Origin: Pipra filicauda
Lineage: Eukaryota > Chordata > Aves > Passeriformes > Pipridae
DNA: 64,000 nt
Direction: 5' to 3'
Assembly: GCF_003945595.2 (NCBI RefSeq)
Contig: NW_024104416.1
Span: 1,858,602-1,922,601 of the forward strand
Shown here: piece after piece, positions 13,633 to 25,690 of the stretch
How the letters are laid out: every line of letters begins with the position of its first letter
Position numbering within the stretch: position 1 is the stretch's first letter
The notes under the pieces: model-generated
Seen by the model: the letters and a program-made list of their open reading frames with translations, nothing else
Database searches by the model: none
What the model was told of the DNA's origin: nothing
Translations under genes and position numbers: made by a program

Positions 13633-15329
13633 TCAGGGTAGTAATGGGCTTAAATGCAGATGAAAAAGCCCCTAGAACTGTAACAGTTAATGGACTGACA
13701 AGTACTTGCACAGTGTCTTCAGTATATTAAATAGGTTAAACAAATTAAATGAATTGCCACATCACTGACTCCCATGCTACTTGTGAGATAATAAATGCCA
13801 TTTAAAGCAGTGTGTACACATCAATATGCAATCTGAACAGGCATTGTTCTTCCTGATCCACAGGGCATTGCTGGCACAGCCAGCTTTGTTGTGCTAGGAA
13901 ACAGTGTGAATACTTTTCCAGATGCACTGTATAATTCCAGCTGTATGAACAACGCCACTTTAAGACCCTATCTATCAGTCTCTTCACTAGTCCTCCTTTA
14001 ACTTGTAAGGTATCCAGCTGTTGGTGATGGAATCTGTCAAACAGGAATCTGTCCTTCATTTCCTTCTTTGTCAGGTGTCATGGAGGGTCTGGCTCCCCGA
14101 AAAGCTGATTCCTTTTTGCAGCTGTATCAGACAGAAGAGGAAATATTCTCCTGTTGCCCCTACAGACATAAGGACACTATGGGCAGCAATCATTATATAT
14201 TTAACAATAGCAAGTGTAGCCTGAGCTGTTCAGAATTAAACATGCTGTGTAATGTACGAGCCACACTGTGTAATGTATAATACTCAGTGTTCTAACTCCT
14301 CTAATTAATTTAACCTCCTGTGGCTGAGGGCTATGGGGTAGTGCCCACTTTCCAGTCTACCAGCTTTTTAATAAACAAACAAACAAACAGAAAGAATCCA
14401 CAAACCAAAAAGAAGCAGAAAATTACTTTTCTGATGAGGTACTTGGGCTAAAGTAATTTCTCACTGTTCAAACCCTAAAGGACATCCTGAAGAAAATATA
14501 TTTGGAAGCCAGTCCTCACTGTAAAATATTGTAGGTCCATTGTTTTACTCCCAAATCTCTTTTATATGGATATGATTCCTTTTATTCATGGACAGAACAG
14601 AAGCTGCAGAGATCCCCTCTTCTTTGAGTAAATGAAAAAAACGCCTGTAAATTTTCCCTTCTAAGTCCTTCTAAGAAACTTGTGATGGAATTGGTACTTC
14701 CACACTTTTGAATTTTGGAAACAATAGGTGTTTTGTTTTCTTTGTTTTAACTTCATAAAAATATTGTTTCTTCTTTTTTATTTCTTGAATTAGCAAGTGT
14801 TTTCCTATCTGTAAACAACATTCAGTGGCTCTTAGCAGAAAATTTAGCCCAGGAACTGTGAGATTTACAGTGGCCTGTTCTTTCACTGCCTCAGAAATCT
14901 AGTCTTACAACTACTTACTGTGTCATATCATATATCATATCATCAATATATTCTTTCTTTCATTGGTGATAAGCTCAGCCTTGGTTACCCCATCTATAGT
15001 GCTCGAAAACTGTTAGACCCAAAAAACTACAGCAGGAGATGATGAACTGCTCAGGTCTGCAAACAAAAATGAACTGGCCAGGCTTTCCCCCAGTCCAAAA
15101 GCTACAACTTAAACTGCTGTGATTAGAAGTGGCAGAAGTGAACATGGACTAGCAGTATTTAAAGGGAGCTAAACAGGTACTGCCTCCTGACAAACTTCAA
15201 AATTCAACAATGCAAAATCACTGGTTACATTGAACAAATCAGCAATGTAATATATTGATAAAGACATTAAGGAATAACAATGGAATACTTAAAAACTAAA
15301 TGAATCTGTAGTCCCAAGTGTATTATCAT

Positions 15330-15600
15330 TTACCAAGCTTATTAAATATCACTATTTTAACAATTAATAGAAACCTGTCTTGCCGTAGGCCATTTTGATA
15401 ACTGTTAATTAAGGATCTACAAATTCCTTATAAAGTCCATGTGTTACTAAGAATGAGATTAGGCATTTCTTGCTTATGTAATTTTGAGCTAATTACAAGA
15501 CTATTAGATTTATCTTCTAAATACTCAGTAATTTCTCTTTTAACAATCATCTTATATTTAATTAAAAAGCAGTATCTGGCTTGCTAAATTTGAATTAAAT
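15330..15600. promoter_or_regulatory. TAATTA-rich block, possible regulatory element
   Basis: Several homeodomain-type cores fall within 270 bases: ACAATTAATAG, CTGTTAATTAAGG, GAGCTAATTACAAG and ATTTAATTAAAAAG. They are set in sequence that is otherwise not simple repeat. AT-rich background alone produces some of these, so confidence is low. Confidence 0.15.
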
Positions 15601-16689
15601 GCTGTAGACACCAAATGAAAGTGTTAGTAACGTTTTACCAGTGAATAAAGGACTATACAGATATTTTCACAATACAGAATAGGTATCCAGAAAGCAAATA
15701 AATAGACAGGGATTTTCACAGACCTTGATTTCCATGGGCTCTTTGGAAAATTCTTGAAATAGGACAGGATATCCTCACTGCTGCTGTGCTACCTCTTAAT
15801 CAAAACTGAATTGTCAAAAGCATGCATGGAAGGCATGTAAAAATTTAATAGAAACAACTGTTTCATTTTATAAGGCTGAGTAATAGAAGAACTACCACAA
15901 CCGAAGTAATAGTTAATACTTGTTTATGAACAGTTAGAAAATTTGGTTTCTTTGGCCAATAAAAATAGAAAAAAAACCTCATTAACTTTTGCCTGCCTCA
16001 GAGAATATTGATAGTATTAGCATTATATGTGATTAGACGTTAATAAACATTTAGGGATTTAAAGTTGAGTGGTTCAAAAGTGTCTTATTCTCAGTTAAAT
16101 TATTTATTGTAAAGTCAGAAAAGTTATTTCAAAGTAATGACAATGTAGTATGTGATTTTATTTCTTTTATGGCCCTATAGAGCGTTGTCCATATGAAGAC
16201 ATTTTTTCTGCCTCTTTTCCTTCAGCAATCTGAATTTAAAAATCTATGTTAAGGGTTTGTTGTTGTTGTTTTTTTCTAAAGAAAATGACAGCCTTGTACA
16301 CCCCGCTGTAAAAAATGACATTTTAAAAGTACTGTGAAGAGAAATTACAATTTGCTTTTTGATTTCTCAAGAACCAGTAGTGGTAGGGACACTGTTACAT
16401 TTTCTGAGAATGAGTTTTAATATTTCAGTGCTACTCATAAGAAAATTCCCTGTCCTTATATATTCATGACAAGTTCTTTGTGCACAGTCAGTGTCATGGA
16501 ATGTCACAGCAATTTTGAATATGAAGAAAAAGGCTTAAGTGAGAGAACAAAATACTAGAGAACTATGATTTTTGAGTCATGGAAACTTAGTTGCTGAGAA
16601 GTGTAAAGAAATAGAAAATGAGGGTTAGATATAACTCAGGAAGTCAGACTCTTTCTTTGTTATTCTTGATAAATGGTTGGCCATCCTGT

Positions 16690-16905
16690 TTTATATACCT
16701 CCAAAGGTGGAAGTACTGTACTCTCTGGCAATTTATTTCATCATTGTTTCGCTGTCCTTACTGCACAAACGCTTTTCTAAGGTCTAGCCTGAACATTCTG
16801 ATGCAATTTGAGCCCACTACTTCTTGTTTCATCTTTCACAGAAGTACTTTACAAACCTCTCTCTGTCCTTCCTCACAGCTGGCTTTTACATGTGAAGGCT
16901 GTTAC
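16690..16905 (-). mobile_element. Old CR1-type LINE relic
   Basis: On the plus strand this matches, with heavy divergence, the complement of an older CR1: CTCTGGCAATTTATTTCATC (the 'GGCAACTTGTTCCA' region), TTTTCTAAGGTCTAGCCTGA (the 'TTCCTAATGTCTAGTCTAAA' region), then GATGCAATTTGAGCCCACTA with CTTCTTGTTTCATC. The order and spacing of these landmarks are as expected. Several overlapping open frames here are products of the decayed repeat. The edges are approximate. Confidence 0.5.
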
Positions 16906-16949
16906 TATATTCTACCTAACCTTTCTCCTCTTAGGGCTAAAGCACCCCA

Positions 16950-17330
16950 ATCCGTGCAATTTTCCTGAAAAGTCGGGTCCTCTGTGTTTCTAATTGCTCT
17001 GGTTGCGCTGCCGCAGTTCTTGCCACACTGCCATCCAGCGCCCACAGCGCTGCTCCCCAGAAAGTCAGCGCTGCTGAATAGCTCAGGGAACACTGCCCAT
17101 GCCTTGCAGCCTCTATCCGTCCTCCTGTGGCGTGCCTTTCACAACAGCCTGTTTTTATTGACTCCTGTTCACATTCTGATCCAGTAAACACCCCTGGATT
17201 TCTGCAGAGCTTTTTCTCTCCCGGCAGTTTCCTGCCTTGCACGGCTCTTTCTCCTCTTTGTGTGCAGAGCTTTGTTCTCGTCCCCAAACGGCTGCACCTT
17301 GTTTAGAGCATTTCTCCAGTCCGGTATTGC
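16950..17330. other. CpG-bearing GC-richer block
   Basis: About 14 CpG dinucleotides fall within 380 bases, including TTGCGCTGCCGC and paired CAGCGCTGCT words, in a window that is otherwise CpG-poor. It gives a 116-codon minus-strand frame (16937-17287) and plus-strand frames, all without recognisable domains, so I do not call a gene. It may be a small CpG cluster linked to the candidate element just downstream. Confidence 0.4.
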
Positions 17331-17389
17331 CCTTTTTATTCCTCCAGCAAATCTGCAGTTCCTTCCATCCCAGTCTTCAGTGCAAATTT

Positions 17390-17530
17390 AATGCCTGCTC
17401 CATTAACCAAGCCATTAATTTGAAATTATTTAATGACACCGGATACAAAGCGGATTGCTATGGAGACTCACCTGAAATATCCTTTCAGTAAGGCCATGAA
17501 ATATTCATAACTAATCTCAGGCTAAAGTTT
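17390..17530. promoter_or_regulatory. Candidate conserved element with X-box-like site
   Basis: The block has a near-palindromic homeodomain-rich core (CCATTAATTTGAAATTATTT, where AATTTGAAATT is a palindrome around a central G). It then has ATTGCTATGGAGAC at about 17454, which resembles the RFX X-box GTTGCCATGGAAAC, and later TGAAATATTCATAAC, an octamer-like word. It lies directly downstream of the CpG-bearing block. Composition and word variety resemble vertebrate conserved non-coding elements. This is a pattern judgement; no alignment or binding data were available. Confidence 0.3.
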
Positions 17531-18585
17531 TCATTCTGTTTTTCCTCCCCTTGTAATTCTTTCATCTGTAGGATGCTTCTACAGGTTTTGAAAATGTTGT
17601 GGGAAGCAATGTCAGGAGCTTCAAGGGTACCAGTATGAACATGTTGTCTTCTTTAAAAATCTGGTATATTAGCTCTTTCAATTTCTTTTTTCTTTTGAAT
17701 ATTATTCCTGTGAGGTAGAAAAGAAAGTGGCACCTTCTTCCTTCCACTTGCTTCTGCAGCACCTCCTGTAACAGCAGGGGAAGGATTCTGACACTCTTGG
17801 TCGTGGGGCACCTCTGCTTCAGTCCTACCTGTCCTAATTTCACCTGGGCAGGTGCAGCTTAGGCCTTGGAAATGTGAATCACTTTACACATCAGACTTTG
17901 ACAACATCAAGAAATACATCATTTGGCTAATAAATTTTGAACCCTTGCCTGATGTGCAGATTTACAGCCAAGTGGTCCAAAGTGCCAGGCATACGAGGAG
18001 GAGTTCAGTGTCTTCAGTGTGAGTCAGCAAGCCACAGACCTGGCAGTGCCTAACACAGGCCTGTGCTCATCAGGCATATCCATAAACCTCATGTTATTGT
18101 GTCTTTGTTCCAGCCTTGCAGCAAAGTGCAGGAGCTGCTCTAAAGGTGTATCATTAAAGACAAGCATTATCTCAATTACAAGGTGAAGATAACAAAAGGC
18201 TCTTTATATATCCTTTATTTCTGCCTAGCTCTGCCTGTGTTTTCCATCTTTCAACTGTGCTCTTTTCATCTGATTTATATCCTCACATTAAATGTTATCA
18301 CAAATCATGAATTGTTCTCACTTAATGTTTATTACTGCAGATAACTATTATCTCTCACAGCCCTGTTGGCTTTATCTTTATCTTTGTGCATTTCAGTGCC
18401 TCCTTTAATTATTTCATTTTAAGGTGCTTTACTCCTACCTTTCCACAGTTAAAATGTATGCAGTCTGCAAATACCCCTAACAAATCTGGTGAAGGACTCA
18501 GTGTGAGACTTGTAATGTTGAAGAATTTGATTCCCACTGTGAAATCCCAAATTCCTGAGTGAAGCACCTTGGTGCCTCTCTGCAG

Positions 18586-18641
18586 TTACAGGAGCAGTTA
18601 AGTACCTCTTCATGGAATCTGATCTATTTGACCAAGGAAAG
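18586..18641 (+). other. Possible small internal exon (weak)
   Basis: The 56 bases are bounded by an acceptor-like GGTGCCTCTCTGCAG and a strong donor-like AAAG/GTAAGA. One frame, starting at 18588, reads 18 codons (TGAVKYLFMESDLFDQGK) without a stop; a second frame is also open. I recognise no protein family. Strong donor words occur by chance a few times in 64 kb, and the pyrimidine tract is short, so this may be chance or a non-coding RNA exon. Confidence 0.12.
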
Positions 18642-18997
18642 GTAAGATACCAAAGGCAGCTGCTGAAAGTCACACCGAAGACAAGTTATGAGGGTGAACA
18701 AAGTCCATCTTGGGATTGTGGGAAAGGATCTGCTTCACAACCAGAAAAAGCTTCGGAATTCAGATGCCTCGTTCTCTTCCCTCAGAGGACTTCAAGGAGC
18801 GCTCAGCCTCTGTTTCTGTGTCACTACTGAGTGGGTCTGTGATGCAAGCTGGTGTTAATCCACCCCAGCACTGTGTAAATAAGGAGCGGTTTGATACAAA
18901 CATGATATCAAGACTGTATTTTTAGATGTCTTTCATTTGTTGTAGTAGAATTTGATGTTAGCACGTGTTTTCCTCCTTTCAGTGTGTAACCCTTCAG

Positions 18998-19052
18998 CTC
19001 TCAGGAGTTCTGCATAGAGAGTTCTGCATAACTCTCAGGAGTTACTCTCAGG
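18998..19052. repeat. Cluster of short direct duplications
   Basis: GAGTTCTGCATA occurs at 19005-19016 and 19019-19030, and CTCTCAGGAGTT occurs at 18998-19009 and 19032-19043, followed by another CTCTCAGG. The copies interlock, which suggests local slippage or repair-associated duplication. Confidence 0.75.
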
Positions 19053-22000
19053 GGTGGATTAACACACTGCATGTGTTATCCTGCATATCTCAACATCAAA
19101 ATCATTACTGGCCTTCCTTTGGGGCTGCCCTGCCACTTCAGAATGATTTGTTCTGGCCTGTGGTAAGGTTTTTTAGAGTAATAATCTCCTTATTAGGAAC
19201 TTTGAAATCATAATACTAGTTCAGTGTTGCTTTTGACTGGTTGATTATGGAAGTGTTGATAATAAGATGAATCTCAATTTTCATTCCTGGAAAAAACTGC
19301 AAGAACTCACTGCAAGGGTACTCAATTCTGCCATCAAACTATTAATATGCTGCATTGCTTTGCCAGTGACCATCATTACAATCATATCTGTTGCTTCAGC
19401 TACTTTATAAAATTCTGACTTGTCTATAATAATGAGGCACCTCATACATGATTTGTTATAAGGAAAACAAACAAACAAAAAAGCTCCTTTTTCAGGCTAG
19501 GTCCTGGTGCTACAAAACTAATTTGTTTCTTTCAGTTGCTTGTGTTGCATTTTTTCCTAAGTACCACATCCATCCGCCAGGCCTCACATATTGTTATTTA
19601 TCTCAGTCCAACATGTCTAGCCTTCTGGATACAGCATTTTGTTCTAGATCCTTGTGTTCCTGAGAGCAGTTTTGTGTTTGGCTGTGTGAAAGCAGGGTTG
19701 TGATTTTTCTGCCCATTTATTTGAAGCAACTTATACGTCCAAATAATCACATTGATTCTGGTGCTGTCTAGTGGCAGGTGGAGCTGCTCTCGCAGTGCTT
19801 GGCAGTTTGAACAGGATGATGGATCACAGCACACGTAAATCTTTGTCTGTAGTGGATTCCTGGATTCTTTCCAAGCACTATCTTGAACCTGGCATACAAC
19901 TGGCTTGGACAGTGCTTCCTGAGATTTCTATGTCTGTTATGTCCGCGATCTCTCAGTGCTGTTCTGCTCAGGATAAGCAGGCAGCCAAACAGAAATTTAT
20001 TCCTTTCTGCACATGCATATTTCTAAGCCTAATTCGTGAGATTTCAACAGCATGAACTGGAGATTTTGGGAGTCTTCAGCAGTGTTGTTATAAAAACATT
20101 CTCCCAGTGCTATTACCAGTGAGCAGCAAGGGCAGGCACTGCTACAGGGGAGAGGGCAAGGTGGGAGCAGATCGTGCCAGCAGGGCAGGCAGGGCCATCA
20201 CTGCCATGGAGACAGTCCCACAGTGCCTGAGCAAGGAAACAGAGCAGGTCCAGGGACAGTGACCTACTTTAGCTGAGCCCAGACCATCAGACAAGCCTAT
20301 AGAGGTCAAGGTAAGAAGTATGACCTGGGGGTCAGGCTCAAAGGGGTACATGGCTGGGCATGCACATGGTTGCAGAATAGCTCAGGCAGTGACCAAGGAG
20401 GAGAGACTGAGCTTAAAAGCAGCTCCTAAGTGAGCTGAGGCTTTCCAATTGACTTTTCCAGGCCACACAGCTGCACTATTTCAGCTGGTCTTGAGCCCAA
20501 GTGGCCAAACCCCCAGGAGAGAAAAGAGGTATTGTGCTCAAGGCACTGATATTATGTCATTTTCTGCCCCAAAGATTCTTCATTCTTACATGCTGATTGA
20601 AGTTTTCCTGTGGAAATCCGTAGGAAATAATGACCTTAATTACAAACAACTCTTGCAGCCTGTCTTTTTCAGGTACTCCCTGAAATGGTTCCTGTCTTCA
20701 GTTTGTATCTCAGTAAGCTGTCACTCTGTAAAGTGAACAATAATCAGATTTGTACTGAATTTTTGACCAGAAAGTGACCTAAAGACAAGCAACTGAGACA
20801 GTGAAAAAAATGTTTTGCGTATGATTTATGAATCTCAGTAATCCTCAAACTGACCTGAATTCTTTAGTATGGTCCATCAAGTCTTGTTTTTTGTTTAGGG
20901 GTGGATTAACAGCCCTTGCAAAACTAGGAACTATTCTGTGTTTTCTTGCGATTTTATCTTAATCTTATTTAGCTTTTTATTCTTGACTCACTCTTACAAA
21001 CATACAAGGCTGCATAAGGACCTGTGGAGGGCTGTGCTCCAACCTCAAATCTTTCTTCCATCCAGCAGAACACTATCAAGACCTGAAAGTATTTTGTTAC
21101 TTACCACAGGGAAACCGTCCTCCTAATCCAGACAGTATTTGCCTTTAAAGGATAACAGGTTTTGTTAAACCAAGCAGCGTTTTGCAGAGGTATTTGGTAA
21201 TTATCTCATCTTAGCACTTTGTTTAAATTCCCTGGACCTTTGCAAACTCCCAGCTTGCCTAGAGTTCCCAATGACTGCCTTGTTATTTGTTTAGCAATGA
21301 TGGATGTGGTGGTTAGGGGGTTTTTTTCCCCTCATTTTCTTTATTGCTCCCACTATTTTGTTTGTTTGTTTTAATGCAATGGGTGTTCTGCAAGACAGAT
21401 GTTGTACAGACTGAATTGTTTTATTTATTTCCAGGTGTAACATCCTTGGAAAGTGTCCCAGTCTTTGAAACACAACTTGGCAATTTTTAGCAGCTTTGCT
21501 GTGGGAATGCCATAGAGAATTGCCTGCTCTGAGTTATTTGTGTTTTGGGCTTTCTTGTACTTTATTAATAATTTCTCTAAGTTCCTAAGTTCACTTGTTT
21601 CAGCAGGGAGCTATGTCTCATGTATTTTTACAGTCCATACCTTGGTCTATGTACTATACTTCTGTATTCTGATTATAATTTACATTATCCTAGTAGCATT
21701 ATAGCTGTGCCTCAGTGAAATTTTAATTTGATTCAGGTCAACCCAGTTTGCCTTGGTTATTTAAGGGGTTTTTTTGTTATTTAAGGGTAAGTGAGCAGAG
21801 TCTCTGATGTTCTACCTCCTCATTGGCATTCAGTTTTCTGGTTGCTTCTGTGCCTGCCCCTGAATCTTATGCCAGCCTGAGCTTTATAAACCATTTATTT
21901 ATTTTTGTGCTGCCTTAATGTTGGACATGCAAAATCTCACCCCGAGTCACTGCCTACCTCCTTGATATGATGCCTTTGTACTTTGTTTTTTTCATCTACA

Positions 22001-22718
22001 ACCTTTGACATGATGTTTTCTCTTGCCACAATTATTGCTTCTGACCTCGTACGCAGGGCATTTTCCATTATCATATTTTTCCTCTACAGTATCAATAGGT
22101 CTTCTTTTGCACTCTGTTTGTTTCCTCTCTGTGAATTTGCTTTTGCACTTAAGAGTTTTGGCATATTTTCCCTTGTATTTTCATGTTTTCCCCGTGCCCT
22201 GCTGGTGAACTTTCCCTGTGCCAACTCACCTCAGTATTTCAGACGGGATGTTGGACCTGTTTAAATCTACAAAGACAGTTACCACAGGTTCCATGAATAT
22301 TCTCATGTGAGCACCTGAACTTTTCTTCCCTAATACTAATATAGCACAATACATGAAACATTTTTTTCTCTGGTAGCTGGATGAATCAGCTCTGCTCTGC
22401 AGTCAGGCATAACTGATGCATGTTGAGAACCTCCCCTCGCAGCTGACACTCCAACATGGCTTTTGCAGAGCCTCTTCTAGGATTTTACACACCCTCCCCA
22501 ATCTGCTGCTCTTGCTTGACTGCATGATATTATTAAAAGATGTGAGAGCATTTGCCTGTGACAGCTCAGAGGCACAGGAGCTCTTAGTCTGCCTCCTTTT
22601 TTCATCCAGATCCACTACAAATCAGTAATTTTTTCTGAAGGGATCACAGTGAATGTGTAATGTCACAACACCCAATCCCTTGCCTTCCCTTGCAACTCAG
22701 CTACCACGATGGTGGTAG

Positions 22719-22878
22719 TTTTTGGGGGGGAGTGTTTTTGGGTTTTGGTTTTTTGGAGTTTTTTGATTGGTTGATTTGGTTTGGGTTTTGGGGGTTTTTT
22801 TTTGGTTGGTTGGCTGGATTTTTTGTTGTTTTGCTTTTGGTTTGGTTTTTTTTTTTTTTTTGTTATTTGTTTGTTTAG
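22719..22878 (+). repeat. G/T-only low-complexity tract
   Basis: About 160 bases are almost entirely G and T on the plus strand, with a T run of more than 15 near the end. It contains G runs (7 G at 22724-22730, 5 G near 22790) and GGTTGGTTGGCTGG at 22804-22817, a pattern able to form a two-tetrad G-quadruplex. The unit is irregular (GGTTT/GGTTTT-like). The F/W/G-rich 72-codon frame across it is a product of this composition, not a gene. Confidence 0.85.
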
Positions 22879-24609
22879 GAAGGTTTTTCAGATATTCATT
22901 ATTTCATATTTCATGGGTCTGCAGGAAATAAGTCATCCCTGATACCAGGTTCCAAGGGCTTTATACAGGAAGAAAGAAAGCCAAGATAATACAACGTTTA
23001 TTCTCTATTCTTTCTTTCAGATATCCTGTGGAGTTCTTAAATTTTCTAGCCAGAATCTCATGCATGAAACATGTATCAGCCTGTTCACCCCTGGATGCTC
23101 AATTGGGAAACTGTCTATCATAACAGTGAAGAAATATCACAGTATTTATGTGTAAGAGCTAATATTTAGACTTTATCAAGAATACTAATGCTAGTAAGGA
23201 AAGGTCACAGAGATTATGAAGCAAATTTTTTTTTCTCAAGTAGTAACACTGCAAGTTAATATTTATGCCTGTCATGTTCCAAGAGAATTAGGTTTATTTT
23301 CCTTTTAAAATAAGAGGTATTTCAGTAAACCCATCTCAGAGTATCCTGGATCTAGATCATTGGAAAATATAGGCACCAATTTGTAATGCATTTATTTTAG
23401 CTTCTCTCCATATAGTTTGGATTAAGTGTCTTTTCCAATATTGGAAAACCTAATTGATAATATCCATCTTTTATTCAGCTGTACTGTTTATGATAGAGTT
23501 CAAAAACAATTATATCACAACATTTTATATCTTTGCTTGCATTTATCAATAATCTGCAAGAGTCAGAGAGCAAATCTCTGTCATGCTGGACAAATATAGA
23601 AACCTTTTCAGAATCATCCTCTTTATTTCCTTCCCCTGTGCAAGGTAAACAGATGAAAAACCTTCTTAGTCAGTGTTTGACAAGATGGAAAGAAGAGAAT
23701 CAGTGTGACAGTTCAGTGTGGAGCACCTTGGCCCCAGCTTGGGGAGTTACTTGTGTTCTGTCATTTGGGCTACACATGAGCTTTCTAAATAATCTAAAAT
23801 AAATTGTGCAGTATTCTCTTCACAGAACTGTTGCTAGATGGGGGATTTTTCTTTACTTAGGCAAACAATATAATACATTTAGATAAAAGCATGGTCAAAA
23901 ATGCAGATTTTAGGCCTGGACCCACAAATGTAGAAGATTGTTAGTGAAACTTCTGGAAGTCATTAGGAATATTGTCATCAGCTACAATGGAGATGGAATT
24001 CCAGTGCCTTTGTCACACAAAGGTATTGCCCTGATTGACCTCATTGACTGAATTTATCATTCAGTACAACAGAATCATTGGAATTAATGAGGCAGCAGAT
24101 ACATAATTGCGAGAAGGTCAAGAAAAGGAAAGACAGATGTGTGCTAACCTTTTCTAAGCTTTCTATTCACATGTTACAGTCTTTTCAATTGTCTTGATTA
24201 AGAAATGCCTCCTGTTCTGCTGGTAAAAATTGGATTATAACTTGCATTTGCTTGTGACCAGCAGCACTATTTCTAAGATGTTCACACATTAATAGAAAGC
24301 GGGGTTTAGGTTTTAAGAGAACTTTAGGAGGTTTGGGAATTTAGGATGAGTATCTGTTCCTGTTTCAGTGGAGTGGATCCCAGGGGTTTTTTTCACTTAC
24401 TTATACCGGTTTTATATTAGTGGTAATGCCAAAGTTTTCTTTAGATTTGTCATTATAAAGTACAGGAAAGGAATTTGGTATCTCTTTTCAAAAACTATAA
24501 AAATAGTGCAAAGTTTGGGAAAAGGGCCAGACCTGTAGCTAAGGACCTGTCAGCATCAGTTGGATTTCTCCTTGTCTTTTTAAATATGACAGAATTCTAA
24601 CCTGTGAAA
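22879..24609. other. Unique AT-rich non-coding DNA
   Basis: No repeat family, RNA gene or credible exon is seen. The open frame at 23533-23802 has no recognisable domain and lacks convincing splice or start context. Confidence 0.65.
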
Positions 24610-25690
24610 GAGCTGTAGAAATTCTGAAACAGAATCATTTAATATGTCTCCTTCTGTCACCCAGGCTAATGAAAAAGCTGGTAAATCTAGACCTTCCCTA
24701 ATGAATACTTCCTTAGTTTGTTCTTAAAAGATTTCCATGAAGGGGATTTTCTGGACTCTCTGGATAACGTGTTTCAATGCTTAACTGCTCTTAACAGTTA
24801 CCATAGTTCTCCTATATCTAACTTAAAAATTTTTGAGGGTTGAAAATTAAACCTATTTCTTCTTTTCTAAGGTACAGTTTAGATAGACAGTGACCAATCA
24901 CCATCTTCTTTATAATAACCTCATTTTTGAAGACATTTATTGTGTCCTCCATCTTTTCTGGTTCAGACAAATCCAATTATTTTAACCTTTTAAGATAAGT
25001 AATATTTTCTAAGATTTTAGTAATTTTTTGTTGCTGTGCTCAGAAGTCTTTTTAATTTGGCTGCATGTCTCCTGGAGTGAAGATCAGCTCTTCTACATTA
25101 GGATTCCTAAAGCCTATAAAGAGTAATAATTGTCTCGTTGGTGTTCTGGAGGAGTGTCTCTTAATTACATCCCTGATTTAGATTTGTCTTCCTTTTCTAA
25201 CCCAAAATATTACTTTGGTCAGCCAGAAACAGTTTGTGGCCTGTTCTACCCTCAGTCACTTAATCCCCAGTTTTGTAATCCCAAGTTTATTTGGCCTCCC
25301 TCAGCAGAATACTTTGTACTTCTCTGTACTGAATTTCATCTTACTGATTTCAGACTGTCTCTCCAGTTTAGTTAAGGTCAAAATCACTATGAATTCTGAT
25401 CCTGTTGTCCAAAACCCTCATCATCACCCACAATGTGCAGTGTTCTTTATCTTCCTTTGCACCAGTGTGTCAATTAATACACTGAATTGTGTTAGACATG
25501 GAGCAAATCCCTGGGAGATCACCAGTCCTCAGGACTGGACAGTTGCTTGCTGATATCTCCACACTGAGAGTGGTTTTTCCACCCTTTGTACACTCATCTA
25601 ACAGTTTCCTAATGCAGTATCTTGTTTTTCTTAAGAAAGGGGCATATTGGGCAACCTAATTAAAACCAAGCCATGTTTTGCTTCCCAAAA
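24610..25690 (-). mobile_element. Ancient CR1 LINE, long decayed copy
   Basis: Over about 1.1 kb the plus strand follows the complement of an ancient amniote CR1 in the right order. Landmarks are CTAGACCTTCCCTAATGAA, CCTATATCTAACTTAAAAAT, a CTTTATAATAACCTCATTT segment, CAATTATTTTAACCTTTTAA, TTTTTTGTTGCTGTGCTCAG, the CTTTGTACTTCTCTGTACTG-AATTTCATCTTACTGATTTC segment, AGTTAAGGTCAAAATCACTA, TGAATTCTGATCCTGTTGTC and finally AATCCCTGGGAGATCACCAG. Divergence is heavy and small indels are frequent, so no reading frame survives; the open frames at 25130-25375 and 25215-25553 lie inside it by chance. It resembles elements known from turtles and crocodilians more than the young avian CR1 copies elsewhere in the window. 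The edges are approximate. Confidence 0.75.

Larger units (their letters stand above)
13281..16685. other. Unique AT-rich non-coding DNA
   Basis: It contains a small hairpin (13609-13632), an (AAAC)n run at 14374-14389, a 12-base direct duplication CTGTGTAATGTA at 14245-14256 and 14266-14277, and a short ATATC-rich run at 14923-14944. It also contains a TAATTA-rich block at 15330-15600, listed separately. Open frames here are short and unsupported. Confidence 0.6.
17531..22718. other. Unique non-coding DNA
   Basis: No gene or transposon family is recognised. It contains (AAAC)n runs at 19464-19482 and 21357-21372 (as GTTT), a cluster of short direct duplications at 18998-19052, a possible small exon at 18586-18641 (listed separately), and a GC-richer tract at about 20110-20420 that ends with a splice-donor-like AAGGTAAGAA near 20309. 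A consensus donor-like GTAAGT at 21787 has no clear partner. Confidence 0.55.

Noticed and set aside
19048..20914. GGGGTGGATTAACA shared at about 19051 and 20899, considered as hAT-like termini
   Set aside because: Both copies are in the same orientation, and 14-base matches are expected several times in a window of this size.
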